From: Streptomyces sp. CB01881
GTDB lineage: Bacteria; Actinomycetota; Actinomycetes; Streptomycetales; Streptomycetaceae
Assembly (NCBI RefSeq): GCF_002953255.1
Contig: NZ_CP026498.1
Coordinates: forward strand, 10,249,835-10,313,834
Length of the DNA stretch: 64,000 nt
Reading direction: 5' to 3'
The position numbers and the translations under genes were made by a program. Below are positions 1 through 8,319 of this stretch, piece after piece. Below the pieces are notes generated by a model. It saw only the letters and a program-made list of their open reading frames with translations, was not told where the DNA came from and did not search any database. Numbering within the stretch: position 1 is the first letter of the stretch; each line of letters starts with the position of its first letter.

Positions 1-852
1 GAGCACGACGCGCAGATGATTCTGCACACTGCGAACCGCTCGCAGAACACGCTCCGCAGGCTTAACGGAGCACTCGAACTTCTCGGCTTCCAGGGCCGCT
101 TCGGAAGTCCCTACGACCTGAACCCGGTGGACCGGGAGGTGAAGATCAAGGAGCTCCAGTCCGTCGGCCTCGATGAGATGGCCGAGCGGTCGGCCAGCGG
201 AGACTCCAACCTCTGGTGCAGGGAGTTCGAGTCCGGCATCCTGGACGACCCCGAGGACCACGTCGTTCCCGAGTCCTACTATCGGTGGAGCGCCCGGCGG
301 GGGGTGGCCCCGGCGCCCGAGCATCTGGAGATCGGTTTCCGTCAGGGGATTCCCGTCGCGGTGAACGGCGAGGAGCTCCCCCTCGCCGAGATCATCGAGC
401 GGCTCAACTGGACTGTCGGAGCTCACGGGATCGGCCGCTACACCGGCCTGGAGCACCTTCCCGGCGGGGTCAAGGTTCTCGAAGTGCGGGAGATGCCGGC
501 GGCCCGGCTCCTGATGGCATCGCGCCGGCACCTTGAGACGGCGGTTCTTGAGGCCGAGTCCCTCCGCGAGAAGATGCACGTGGAGCAGGTGTGGGTCCGT
601 GAGGCGCTCGAAGGCCGCTGGTTCGGCGAACTCCGCCGGGCCTGCGACTCGTTCATTGCCGAGCTCGTCGCGTCGGTCACCGGCACGGTGCGCTGGCGGC
701 TCTCCGCGCGGGGCGCCTCGACCACCTCCATCGTCGCGGCGAGCCCCCGGTACGTGCGCAATCGGGAGGACTGGGAACAGGCCTCCATCCAGGCGGAGAT
801 CTCCCACTACGAAGCGGCTTCGGACGGCGACATCAGGGGCGGGAAATGGTGA
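1..852 (+). CDS. Argininosuccinate synthase-like protein, C-terminal part (5' end outside the window)
   Basis: The reading frame is open from base 1, so the gene begins upstream; about 283 residues are visible. The sequence follows the C-terminal synthetase domain of argininosuccinate synthase (ArgG), including the stretches YYRWSARRGVAPAPEHLEI, then GIPVAVNGE, and IGRYTGLEHLPGGVKVLEV. ArgG joins citrulline and aspartate with ATP, forming an adenylated intermediate. The nucleotide-binding N-terminus is not visible. The frame overlaps the next gene by 7 bp, and that gene overlaps an ATP-grasp ligase, so the three are probably one transcription unit. Linkage to a ligase rather than to arg genes suggests a specialised paralogue that activates a non-arginine substrate; this is inference. 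Confidence 0.8.
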   Translation, partial: EHDAQMILHTANRSQNTLRRLNGALELLGFQGRFGSPYDLNPVDREVKIKELQSVGLDEMAERSASGDSNLWCREFESGILDDPEDHVVPESYYRWSARRGVAPAPEHLEIGFRQGIPVAVNGEELPLAEIIERLNWTVGAHGIGRYTGLEHLPGGVKVLEVREMPAARLLMASRRHLETAVLEAESLREKMHVEQVWVREALEGRWFGELRRACDSFIAELVASVTGTVRWRLSARGASTTSIVAASPRYVRNREDWEQASIQAEISHYEAASDGDIRGGKW

Positions 853-1304
853 CCAACCAGAAATCGAACGGCTCTGCGCGGCAGCTGGTGGTGATCGATG
901 CCGATGCGCGGGCCGCGCGGGCCGCGCGCACCCTCGGCTGCCGCATCGTGTACGTGCAGCAACCCGGTTCACCCGTCCACGAGTTGGTCGACGACGACTC
1001 GGGCTACTACTCGGTGGACTTCACCGGTCCGAAGTTCGCCGGATTCGTCGGGGAGGTGCTTCGTCCATTGCTGCCGACGGCGGCCGTCTCCCTCACCGCC
1101 CAGGGGCTGGCGGCGGCCGACGTGGTGAACTCGCTGCTCGGGACGGCCGGCACACCGCCCGGGATCCTGCAGCGGCTGACCGGAACGGGGCCCGAGTCGT
1201 CGGACGGCCTGGACCTGGTGCGACTGGCCCTCGGCTGGCCGCTCGGGCTGCGCGAAGCCGACTGCACGGTACCCGCCCGCACTCTGGAAGGGGACGGACA
1301 GTGA
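846..1304 (+). CDS. Small hypothetical protein between ArgG-like and ATP-grasp genes
   Basis: A 152-residue protein with no family I can name. It starts with a beta-alpha-type segment (RQLVVIDADARAARAAR) like the first strand and helix of a Rossmann or pre-ATP-grasp domain. A run of short hydrophobic helices follows (FAGFVGEVLRPLL, AAVSLTAQGLAAADVV). It overlaps the ArgG-like gene by 7 bp, and its TGA shares bases with the GTG of the ATP-grasp gene, so translation is probably coupled on both sides. A stand-alone pre-ATP-grasp partner or substrate-binding subunit is possible but unproven. Confidence 0.7.
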   Translation: MVTNQKSNGSARQLVVIDADARAARAARTLGCRIVYVQQPGSPVHELVDDDSGYYSVDFTGPKFAGFVGEVLRPLLPTAAVSLTAQGLAAADVVNSLLGTAGTPPGILQRLTGTGPESSDGLDLVRLALGWPLGLREADCTVPARTLEGDGQ

Positions 1305-2509
1305 AGCCCGCCGCGTTGTTCATCAACAACCACCCGTACTCGCACTTCGCCCGGGGCGGGAAGTACATCCTGCCGACCTCCGAGATCGACATCCACCTCG
1401 TGACGCGCAACCGGCGGTACGGAGGGGTCAGCGGATTCGCGGACCACCCGCTGGACCACGTCTCGCTGTGCGGCATCGACGACGAGGACGACTGGCGCGC
1501 CGTCTGCGAATGGACGCTGCGCAACCACCCGATCACCCGTGTCATCGCCGTCCACGAGCGTGCCGTGCTGTTGGCGGCGGAGATGCGCTCCAAGTTCGGC
1601 CTGCCCGGCATGCAGTACGAGACCGCGGTGCGGTTCCGCGACAAGGTGCGGATGAAGGAGGCCGTGCGCGCGGCCAACGCGGCGACGGTGCCGGGGTTCT
1701 CCGCACTCGACAGCGGTGACGACCTGGCGAACGTCGACTGGAGCACCGGGCGGAAGGTCATCAAGAGCCGTCTCGGGCTCGCCGCCAAGGACCTGTACAT
1801 GGTCGACACGCTCGAACAGGCGCGGCGGGTCGTCGCGGGGCTCGATCTCTCCGGCTCGCACTACGAGATCGAGGAGTTCGTGAAGGGCTGGATCTACCAC
1901 TGCGACTCCGTGGTCCAGGGCGGCCGTATCAGATTCAGCAGCGTGGGCAAGTACCTCGCCGACCCGGCGAGCTACCGTCCTGGAGGGATCTTCGGTACGG
2001 TCCTGCTCACCGACGGCGAGTTGGTGAAGCGCATCACCGAGCTCAACGAGCGCGTGCTCGCCGGGCTGGGAATCGAGGACGGCACGACGCACCTCGAGCT
2101 GTTCCACACCGCAGACGACGAACTCGTCTTCTGTGAGGTCGCCGGGCGGCCTCCTGGGGGCATCATCCCCCCGGTGATCGAGCAGCAGTACGGGTTCGAC
2201 ATCGTCGAGACGCAAATCCGTATCGATGCGGGAATCGATTTCTCGCTGGGCAGCGTCCCTGAGTCGCGACACGGAGGGGCGTCCGGCTTCATCGCGTTCT
2301 ACCCCGGTGCGGAGGAACCCAAGGGGATCGCCGCCGAGCTCTTCCCCGGCCTGGGAATCGTCGAGCACATCGAGCACAAGGATGCCGGAAACGGCCAGGG
2401 CGGCGTGCGGCACTCGACGGACTTCCGCGACTCCTACGTGGTCAATGCCCCCGACACGGAGACCCTCATGCGCCGGATCGCGGACATCGAGGACGAGTAC
2501 CGGCGTTGA
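1301..2509 (+). CDS. ATP-grasp domain ligase
   Basis: A 402-residue protein starting at GTG 1301, chosen because it forms a GTGA overlap with the preceding stop and opens with a typical N-terminal strand (AALFINNHPYSH). The ATP-grasp signals are RFRDKVRMKEAVRAANAATV around residues 110-130, the lysine strand KVIKSRLGLAAKDLYMV, the grasp-loop glutamates in HYEIEEFVKGWIYH, and the metal-binding strand LVFCEVAGRPPGG near residue 280. Such enzymes join a carboxylate, activated as acyl-phosphate, to an amine or thiol. The pairing with an ArgG-like enzyme suggests a modified amino acid or dipeptide product. A GC-rich hairpin directly downstream ends the unit. Confidence 0.85.
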   Translation: MKPAALFINNHPYSHFARGGKYILPTSEIDIHLVTRNRRYGGVSGFADHPLDHVSLCGIDDEDDWRAVCEWTLRNHPITRVIAVHERAVLLAAEMRSKFGLPGMQYETAVRFRDKVRMKEAVRAANAATVPGFSALDSGDDLANVDWSTGRKVIKSRLGLAAKDLYMVDTLEQARRVVAGLDLSGSHYEIEEFVKGWIYHCDSVVQGGRIRFSSVGKYLADPASYRPGGIFGTVLLTDGELVKRITELNERVLAGLGIEDGTTHLELFHTADDELVFCEVAGRPPGGIIPPVIEQQYGFDIVETQIRIDAGIDFSLGSVPESRHGGASGFIAFYPGAEEPKGIAAELFPGLGIVEHIEHKDAGNGQGGVRHSTDFRDSYVVNAPDTETLMRRIADIEDEYRR

Positions 2510-2515
2510 GCGGAG

Positions 2516-2578
2516 GCCGGCCGAGGTCGAGGCCTGCACGGGAGGCACACCTTCCGTCCAGGCCTCGACCGGGCCGGC
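2516..2578 (+). terminator. Intrinsic-type hairpin after the ATP-grasp gene
   Basis: GGTCGAGGCCTG (2525-2536) and CAGGCCTCGACC (2559-2570) are a perfect 12-bp inverted repeat. It is extended by GCCGGCC (2516-2522) and GGCCGGC (2572-2578). The hairpin begins 7 bp after the stop codon. There is no U-tract, as is usual in streptomycetes. Confidence 0.75.
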
Positions 2579-2669
2579 ACCGCGGTGGTCCGATCGGGCT
2601 GAGGTCGCCCGGTGCGCGTGACGCATAGGGTTGGGCGGGCTGATGATCGTCCGTACGACAGGAGATGCC

Positions 2670-3599
2670 ATGAGTGAGACCGACGTTCCCGATGCCGCGC
2701 TCCCGGTGGGTGTGATCGGCCTGGGCGACATCGCGCAGAAGGCGTACCTGCCGGTCCTCACCGCGCTGCCGGGCCTGGACCTGCGGCTGATGACCCGGGA
2801 CCGGGCCAAGCTCGACCGCCTCGGCGACACGCACCGGATCGCCCCCGCGGACCGGTTCACCGACCTCGGCGCGCTGATCGGCGGCGGCATCCGGGCCGCG
2901 TTCGTCCACGCCGCCACCGACCAGCACGTCCCGATCGTGGAGCAGCTGCTGACCGCCGGCGTCGACGTCTACGTGGACAAGCCGCTCGACTACACCGTGG
3001 ACGGCGCCCGCCGCCTGGTCGACCTGGCCGAGAAGACCGGCCGCTCCCTCAGCGTCGGCTTCAACCGCCGCCACGCCCCCGCCTACGTCCAGGCGAAGGA
3101 GCGCCCGCGGGACCTGATCATCCTGAAGAAGAACCGCGAGGGCCTCCCGGAGGCGGCCCGCACCCTGGTCTTCGACGACTTCATCCACGTCGTGGACACC
3201 CTGCGCTTCCTCGCCCCCGGCGAGATCGACCACGTCGACGTCCGCTCCCGCACCCGTGACGGCCTGGTCGAGCACGTTGTCCTCACCCTGGCCGGCGAGG
3301 GATTCACGGCGCTGGGCGTCATGAACCGGGTCTCCGGTTCCACCGAGGAGATCCTCGAAGTCTCCGGGGCGGACTCCAAGCGCGAGGTCCACAATCTCGC
3401 CGAGGTGATCGACCACCGGGGCCAGCCCACCGTCCGCCGCCGCGGCGACTGGGTCCCCGTCGCCCGGCAGCGGGGCATCGAGCAGATCGTCCTCGCCTTC
3501 CTGGACGCCGTCCGCGCCGGCCGGACCCTCGACGCCCGCGACGCACTGCGGACCCACGAGCTGTGCGAGCTGATCGTCGAACGCATCGAGTCGGCCTGA
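2670..3599 (+). CDS. Gfo/Idh/MocA family NAD(P)-dependent oxidoreductase
   Basis: A 309-residue protein in the usual size range of the family. The start at ATG 2670 is preceded by AGGAG; a TTG at 2631 is a less likely alternative. The N-terminal Rossmann motif is VGVIGLGDIAQKAYLPVL, followed by the family's lysine motif VDKPLDYTVDGA near residue 100 (normally EKP) and the substrate-domain segment SVGFNRRHAPAYV. These enzymes oxidise or reduce sugars, inositols and related alcohols. A FDDFIHVVDTLRFL segment matches the C-terminal domain. The substrate cannot be read from the sequence, and a terminator separates it from the ATP-grasp gene. Confidence 0.88.
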   Translation: MSETDVPDAALPVGVIGLGDIAQKAYLPVLTALPGLDLRLMTRDRAKLDRLGDTHRIAPADRFTDLGALIGGGIRAAFVHAATDQHVPIVEQLLTAGVDVYVDKPLDYTVDGARRLVDLAEKTGRSLSVGFNRRHAPAYVQAKERPRDLIILKKNREGLPEAARTLVFDDFIHVVDTLRFLAPGEIDHVDVRSRTRDGLVEHVVLTLAGEGFTALGVMNRVSGSTEEILEVSGADSKREVHNLAEVIDHRGQPTVRRRGDWVPVARQRGIEQIVLAFLDAVRAGRTLDARDALRTHELCELIVERIESA

Positions 3600-3617
3600 C
3601 ACGGGGCGCAGCATCAG

Positions 3618-3656
3618 CCCGGGCCCGCCGCCGCGCGGCACGCCGGTGGGCCCGGG
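3618..3656 (+). terminator. Hairpin after the oxidoreductase gene
   Basis: CCCGGGCCC (3618-3626) and GGGCCCGGG (3648-3656) form a perfect 9-bp inverted repeat with a GC-rich 21-nt loop, 19 bp after the stop of the Gfo/Idh/MocA gene. Confidence 0.6.
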
Positions 3657-3690
3657 AACGGTGGGCCCGGGAACGGTACGTCCGGGAACG
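3646..3690. repeat. 15-bp tandem repeat, three copies
   Basis: GTGGGCCCGGGAACG occurs at 3646-3660 and 3661-3675, then a diverged copy GTACGTCCGGGAACG at 3676-3690. The first copy overlaps the right arm of the terminator hairpin. Confidence 0.8.
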
Positions 3691-4131
3691 GCGATCCGCG
3701 ATCACCTCTGGAATCGGGCCCGCAGAGCGGTACTGTGGATGTCACGGTTACCGGATGCGAAACGGACGGGCGATGCACGCACGCCAACTGCGGGACGGAC
3801 GGGTGGTCTTCGGACGCCCGTCGCTGTCGCGCGCGGCGTTCCGCCCCTCGTCCGGTGCCCTCCGTGCGGCCGTCGGTGCCGGGGCCGGTGGTTCCCGCCT
3901 CGTGCGTCGCCGTTGGATCGACGGGGTCGGTTCCCCGACCGGCCTCTGTCGCCCGTAACGGCCCGCACCTGCTCCGTCACGCGTTCCCGCCGGGCCGGGC
4001 GATCCCGCCTCCGGGGCCCTCGCGCCCCCGGGTGTGCCCGGTGGTCCGCCCCGTCGTGGCCGGTTCCGGCCGAGGCCGGCGGCGTCGCGGCCCATGGCAC
4101 CGAGAAGATCGAGATCGAGGAACGGTTTCGC
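3691..4131. other. Intergenic region upstream of the GNAT gene, no gene seen
   Basis: About 440 bp without a convincing coding frame: open frames exist on both strands but are arginine/proline-rich and lack ribosome sites. It presumably holds the promoter of the acetyltransferase gene at 4132; no clear -10/-35 pair is evident. Confidence 0.5.
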
Positions 4132-4911
4132 ATGCCCCAACAGCCCGTGCTCACCGCGGACAGTACCGCCGACAGTGCCACCGACGGCGCCAATACCAGT
4201 GCCATGGACGGCGCCGCGCACCCGCACCCCCTGGACAACCCGGCCCGTGCCGCCCTGCTCGGCCCGCACGCCCACTTCGCCGAGCGGCGCGCAGACGTCC
4301 TGCGCTACCCGGCCGACGTCTCGCCGTTCGTGGCCCTCCCGGACCGGCCCGACCGGGAGACCTGGCGGAACGTGGCGGCGCTCTGCGGGCCGGGCGCCGT
4401 CCTCGGCGCCACCGGCTCCCTGAGTGCGCTGCCGGCCGACTGGGAGGTCCTCATGCAGGCGCCGGGCGTCCAGCTGGTGGACGACGGCGTCGAGGCCGCG
4501 CCCGACGAGGAGGCCGTCCGGCTGGGCCCCGCCGACGTGCCCGAGATGCTGGCCCTGGTGGAACACGCCCGGCCGGGCCCGTTCCTGCCCCGCACCGTCG
4601 AACTCGGTGGCTATCTGGGCATCCGGCGTGGCGGCGTGCTGGTCGCGATGGCCGGGGAGCGCCTGCGTCCGCCGGGCTGGACCGAGATCAGCGCCGTCTG
4701 CACGGCCGAGTCCCACCGTGGTCAGGGGCTCGGCTCGCGGCTCGTCCTGGCGGTAGCGGCCGGGATCCGCGAGCGCGGCGACACGCCGTTCCTGCACACC
4801 TCCGCCGCCAACGCCACGGCGATCCGGCTCTACGAGTCGCTGGGGTTCCGGCTGCGCCGGAAGGTCACCTTCCTGGGTCTGCGCGCCCCCGGCGGTGGGC
4901 ACGGGGCCTGA
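4132..4911 (+). CDS. GNAT family N-acetyltransferase (FR47-like)
   Basis: A 259-residue protein. ATG 4132 is preceded by GAGG at a suitable distance and is preferred over longer frames. The first ~35 residues are Asp/Ala/Thr-rich and probably disordered. The acetyl-CoA-binding region is in the C-terminal half, with ISAVCTAESHRGQGLGSRLV (motif A, R/Q-x-x-G-x-G/A) near residue 190 and TSAANATAIRLYESLGFRL (motif B). The architecture fits the FR47-like acetyltransferase group. The substrate is unknown. Confidence 0.85.
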   Translation: MPQQPVLTADSTADSATDGANTSAMDGAAHPHPLDNPARAALLGPHAHFAERRADVLRYPADVSPFVALPDRPDRETWRNVAALCGPGAVLGATGSLSALPADWEVLMQAPGVQLVDDGVEAAPDEEAVRLGPADVPEMLALVEHARPGPFLPRTVELGGYLGIRRGGVLVAMAGERLRPPGWTEISAVCTAESHRGQGLGSRLVLAVAAGIRERGDTPFLHTSAANATAIRLYESLGFRLRRKVTFLGLRAPGGGHGA

Positions 4912-4914
4912 CCG

Positions 4915-5061
4915 CGGCCCACCGGCCCACCGGCCCCCCAGCCCACCGGCCCACCGGCCCACCGGCCCACCGGCCCACCGGCCCCCCAGCCCACCGGCCG
5001 CTGGCCCGCCAGCCCACCGGCGCCGCGCCCGCCCGTACCGGCGCCGCGCCCGCCCGTACCG
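4915..5061. repeat. Short GC-rich tandem repeats fused to a gene remnant
   Basis: The 9-mer CCCACCGGC (with GGCCCC variants) is repeated about ten times over 4915-5019. It is followed by two exact 21-bp units at 5020-5040 and 5041-5061. The tract lies between the GNAT stop codon and a truncated glutathione-transferase sequence, so repeat expansion or slippage may have accompanied the deletion of that gene's 5' part. Confidence 0.8.
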
Positions 5062-5063
5062 GC

Positions 5064-5405
5064 GAGGCCGCGCTCGCGGCCCGTGCCACGCTGCTGGAGG
5101 CCTTCGCGGAGCTCGACGGACGGCTGGCGACCCGCCGCTACCTGCTGGGCGACCGGCTGACCGAGGCGGACGTGCGGCTGTGGGTGACGCTGGTCCGCTA
5201 CGACGCCAGGACCAACCACGACCGCGCCGTCAACCCCGGTCTCGCCGTCTACCCCCACCTGTGGGCGTACGCCCGTGACCTGTACCGGCAGAAGGCCTTC
5301 AAGAGCACCATGGACTTCTCCACCTGCACCGTGCCGGGCGCGAGCAATGCTCATGACCTGTGGATCGGCCTCGGGTTGGACGCGAGGGCGCACCGTCCCG
5401 CGTGA
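5064..5405 (+). pseudogene. C-terminal remnant of a glutathione S-transferase / glutathionyl-hydroquinone reductase-like gene
   Basis: About 113 residues match the C-terminal helical domain of the GST-omega-like glutathionyl-hydroquinone (or mycothiol-dependent) reductases: RRYLLGDRLTEADVRLWVTL, then YPHLWAYARDLYRQKAF. The thioredoxin-fold N-terminus with the active-site cysteine is absent. The sequence upstream in the same frame is only repeat-derived Pro/Ala/Thr. The remnant is therefore almost certainly non-functional. A transposase fragment directly follows, which suggests an insertion or deletion event erased the 5' part. Confidence 0.8.
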
Positions 5406-5462
5406 TCGACTTCTGGTCATCGAGTAGGCCGACGTTGCACCGTCGGTCGGGAAGGCACGCCC

Positions 5463-5698
5463 GTGCTGAGCGTAGTGAACGCCGATGGAACGACCGGGAC
5501 CGGCTCCCTGAGCGACGACATCGTCCGCGAGGGCGTGAGGCGGATGCTGGCCGCCGCGCTGGAGGCCGAAGTCAGCTCCTGCATCGCCGAGTTGGCCGAC
5601 CAGCGAGACGAGAGCGGGCACCGCCTGGTGGTCCGCAACGGCTATCACCAGCCCAGGAAGGTCACCACGCGGCCGGGGTGATCGAGGTGAAGGCTCCA
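5463..5698 (+). pseudogene. IS256-family (Mutator-type) transposase remnant
   Basis: The N-terminal segment of an IS256-type transposase is recognisable: REGVRRMLAAALEAEVSSCI and DESGHRLVVRNGYHQPRKV. The frame then shifts near 5670, and the next family motif (AGVIEVKAP) appears in another frame before homology stops at about 5698. The DDE catalytic domain is missing, so it cannot be active. It marks an old insertion next to the truncated GST-like gene. I could not define terminal inverted repeats. Confidence 0.8.
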
Positions 5699-5790
5699 GC
5701 TTCGAACGCGGCCAGCTCGTTGAACGGCCGCAGACGACCGCGGCGTGAATAGGGTGGCGGGCCTGCCTCGAAGTTCGAGAACATCCGGTC

Positions 5791-6774
5791 ATGTTGGATG
5801 GCACGGCAGGACAGGACCTTCCGGTCGGCTTCGGGTTCCGGCCGTATCGCGGCGACGAAGACCACGGCGCCATGGCCGCGGTGCGGCTGGGGTGTGCTGA
5901 ACGGGACCGGGTCGATGTCCGTTCGGTTGTGGAAGGGCTCCCGACAGCGGCCGAGATCGCCGAAGCTTCTGCCAAGTTGGAGGAGCCGTCCAAGAACCAG
6001 ATCCTGGTGGTGCTCGACGGGAGCGTCGTCGGCTACTCGACGATCCGCTGGTGGCAGGAGCGGGACGATACGTGGCTGTACCTGCACCGCGGCTACCTCT
6101 TGCCCGAGCATCGCGGCCAGGGCATCGGCTCAGCCATGCTGAGCTGGGCCGAAGAGCGGATCCGCCAGCTCGTCAAACAGCATGGAACGGCGCGGACGGC
6201 AGTGATCGGCGCGAACGCCATGACCTCCGAGCAGGACGCCACGGCACTTCTCCGCGCGGCCGGCTACCGACGTGTCTTCAGCCTGGTCGAGCTGGAGCTG
6301 GGCGATCTGCAGCAGATGCCCGAGCCGGGCGGCGAACTGCCGGCCGGGATACGGACAGGGCCGATCGGGACAAGCCACTACCGTGCAGCCTGGAGGACGG
6401 TCGTCGATTCGTACGCGGACAGCGGCTTCGCTCAGAGATGGCTGTTCCAGGACTTCGTCGACACCGCCGACCCGGCATGCTGGAGGGCTGCCTGGAACGG
6501 GCAGGACATGGTCGGCGTCGCCCTCTGCTCCATCCGCCGTCACGACCACACCGTGGGCGAGGTGGAAGAGCTGAGTGTCCGGACGGACCAGCGACGCCTC
6601 GGAATCGGCCGGGTCCTGCTGCTGGACGGGCTGCAAAGCCTTCGCGAACAGGGTGCAACGACCGCCCGGCTGTTCACGGGCACGGCAAACCCGCACCGGT
6701 CCTACGACCTCTACGAGAGCGTGGGATTCCGGCGGCAGAACGAGTACGTCCGCTACCGCAAGCCGCTTGCTTGA
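5791..6774 (+). CDS. Tandem-domain GNAT acetyltransferase (mycothiol synthase-like)
   Basis: A 327-residue protein with two GNAT domains, an architecture shared with mycothiol synthase MshD. The N-terminal domain carries LLPEHRGQGIGSAMLSWAEE near residue 110, a complete R-G-x-G-x-G/A acetyl-CoA loop. The C-terminal domain carries VRTDQRRLGIGRVLLLDGL near residue 265 and a closing YDLYESVGFRR. It lacks mycothiol-pathway neighbours, and many actinomycetes carry paralogues of this layout, so the substrate stays open. ATG 5791 has no strong ribosome site. Confidence 0.8.
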   Translation: MLDGTAGQDLPVGFGFRPYRGDEDHGAMAAVRLGCAERDRVDVRSVVEGLPTAAEIAEASAKLEEPSKNQILVVLDGSVVGYSTIRWWQERDDTWLYLHRGYLLPEHRGQGIGSAMLSWAEERIRQLVKQHGTARTAVIGANAMTSEQDATALLRAAGYRRVFSLVELELGDLQQMPEPGGELPAGIRTGPIGTSHYRAAWRTVVDSYADSGFAQRWLFQDFVDTADPACWRAAWNGQDMVGVALCSIRRHDHTVGEVEELSVRTDQRRLGIGRVLLLDGLQSLREQGATTARLFTGTANPHRSYDLYESVGFRRQNEYVRYRKPLA

Positions 6775-7284
6775 TCGACCGGCCATCGGGCTGTCCGGTC
6801 ATCCACAGGATTCGACAATAGCTCGCCGGGGCGCCGATGTGCCCGACTGGCAGGCCCCGGTGGAGCGGCCGACGGTCGGCTGAGGCCGGGGCGCGGCGAC
6901 GCCTGCCCGGTGGCCCCGCCCTCCCGGTCCGCCTGCGGCGGGGCCCCGTCCGCCTGCCGTGTGGGGTGCCCGTCCGGCAGGCGGCCGGGCCCTGTCGCCG
7001 TCCGCGTCGGGGGGGCGTCCCCCTCCGAGTCGGGCCGGCGGATGCTGCACGGTAGCGTTACGTGGATGTGGCATGTACGCTGCGTGTCGCTGGTTGAACA
7101 CCATGCGGGCCTGGATGCCACTCCGTGGGGGGAGTCACGTCCAGGCCCGGTCGCCGGCCGGGGCCCGGTTGCGCTCGTGGGGGAGCTGCAGCCGGGCCCG
7201 CTGGCGGGCTACCGTCGTTATGCCCGGCCAGAAGCTGTTTCAGTCATGCCAACTGCCGGACAATGCGGAGGCGGTGATCGGCCG
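6775..7284. other. Convergent intergenic region
   Basis: About 510 bp between two convergent genes. No frame looks coding. It contains one strong hairpin (7107-7148, listed separately) and GC-rich low-complexity sequence. Confidence 0.5.
7107..7148. terminator. Bidirectional-type hairpin between convergent genes
   Basis: GGGCCTGGA (7107-7115) and TCCAGGCCC (7140-7148) form a perfect 9-bp stem, with a possible inner ACTCC/GGAGT stem. It lies 3' of both the acetyltransferase gene and the lipoprotein gene. Confidence 0.65.
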
Positions 7285-8319
7285 TCAGTCGGCGGTGGGT
7301 CCGGCCATGTTGTGGGTGAGCCACTCCAGGGTGTTCGGGATCATCTTCTTGAAGTCCGAGGTGAGGTGCTGGCCGCCGGGCTGCTCGTAGTAGTCGATCT
7401 TGAGCGGCGGGGCGGCCTTGGCGACCCAGTCCTTGACCAGCTTGACCTCCGGCGGGGTGCCGCCGGCCGCGGTGGCGAGCATCCGCACGTCGGCCTTGCC
7501 CTGCGAGACCATGGCGTTCGGGCTGTTGGCCTGGCGTTCGGTCTCGTGGCCCTTCCAGAGCGGCGAGTCGGGGGCCCAGTAGCCGTCGACCGGTACGGCG
7601 ACCTTGAACGTCTCGGGGTGCTGGAGGGCGAGCTTGGCACTGCAGAAGGCGCCGGTGGACGCGCCCATCAGGCCCCAGCCGTCCCGGCTCTTCAGGGTCC
7701 GGAAGTTGGCCCGGACGAAGGCGGGTACGTCCTCGGCCATCCAGGTGCCCATCTTGGGCTGGCCGGGGATGTCACTGCACTCCAGCGCCTTGTGCTCGTC
7801 GGAGTCCAGGTTCTGCACGGGCATGATCATGATGAACGGATGGGCCTTGCCGGCCTTCGTCATCTCCACGTCGGCCGCCTGGATGGGCAACTGGTTGTCC
7901 GTGTAGGTGTTGTAGCCCGCGCTCTGGCCGCCCGAGTAGAGGATGATCACCGGGAATCCGGTCTTCGCGTACTTGGGGTCGTTGTACTCGGGCGGCAGCC
8001 AGACCCAGACCTTTCCCGAGACGCCGGACTTCGCGCCGGTCAGGGTGGTCATGGTGATCGGCCCGACGGTGGTGTCCCTGGCCTTGGTGAACGTGGTGGC
8101 CGGACCGGTGGGCATGGCGACCTTGCCGTCGGCCGGAGCCGCGGGCGTGCCGGGCGTGCCGGACGCCGCGCCGGCGGCGGCCGGGCTGTTGGTGGTTTCG
8201 GCACCCTTCGCCACGTCGCCTCTGCCGTCGCCGCCGCTACAGGCGGCCAGCGAGGTGGCCAGGACGAGCGCGGCGGCGCCCGTCAGGAGAGCGCGAGAGC
8301 GAGGGGGCGGCGATTGCAC
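7285..8319 (-). CDS. Secreted esterase-like lipoprotein (alpha/beta hydrolase)
   Basis: A 344-residue protein. The GTG start (8319) is set by GGAGAG eight bases upstream and gives a short basic N-terminus, a hydrophobic run (ALLTGAAALVLATSLA) and the lipobox LAAC, so it should be lipid-anchored outside the membrane. A Ser/Ala/Pro linker precedes the catalytic domain. That domain resembles the Esterase D / antigen-85-like fold: KVWVWLPPEYNDP, FPVIILYSGG, and the nucleophile elbow GLMGASTGAFCSA (serine of G-A-S-T-G). A late histidine occurs in EQPGGQHLTSDF. The substrate may be a cell-envelope lipid or acyl sugar, but this is not shown by the sequence. Confidence 0.85.
   Translation of the reverse strand: MQSPPPRSRALLTGAAALVLATSLAACSGGDGRGDVAKGAETTNSPAAAGAASGTPGTPAAPADGKVAMPTGPATTFTKARDTTVGPITMTTLTGAKSGVSGKVWVWLPPEYNDPKYAKTGFPVIILYSGGQSAGYNTYTDNQLPIQAADVEMTKAGKAHPFIMIMPVQNLDSDEHKALECSDIPGQPKMGTWMAEDVPAFVRANFRTLKSRDGWGLMGASTGAFCSAKLALQHPETFKVAVPVDGYWAPDSPLWKGHETERQANSPNAMVSQGKADVRMLATAAGGTPPEVKLVKDWVAKAAPPLKIDYYEQPGGQHLTSDFKKMIPNTLEWLTHNMAGPTAD

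Noticed and set aside
1007..2917. Long open frame on the minus strand across the ATP-grasp and oxidoreductase genes
   Set aside because: It is antisense to two clear gene families, rich in Arg/Val/Asp without a recognisable domain, and typical of reverse-frame openness in high-GC DNA.
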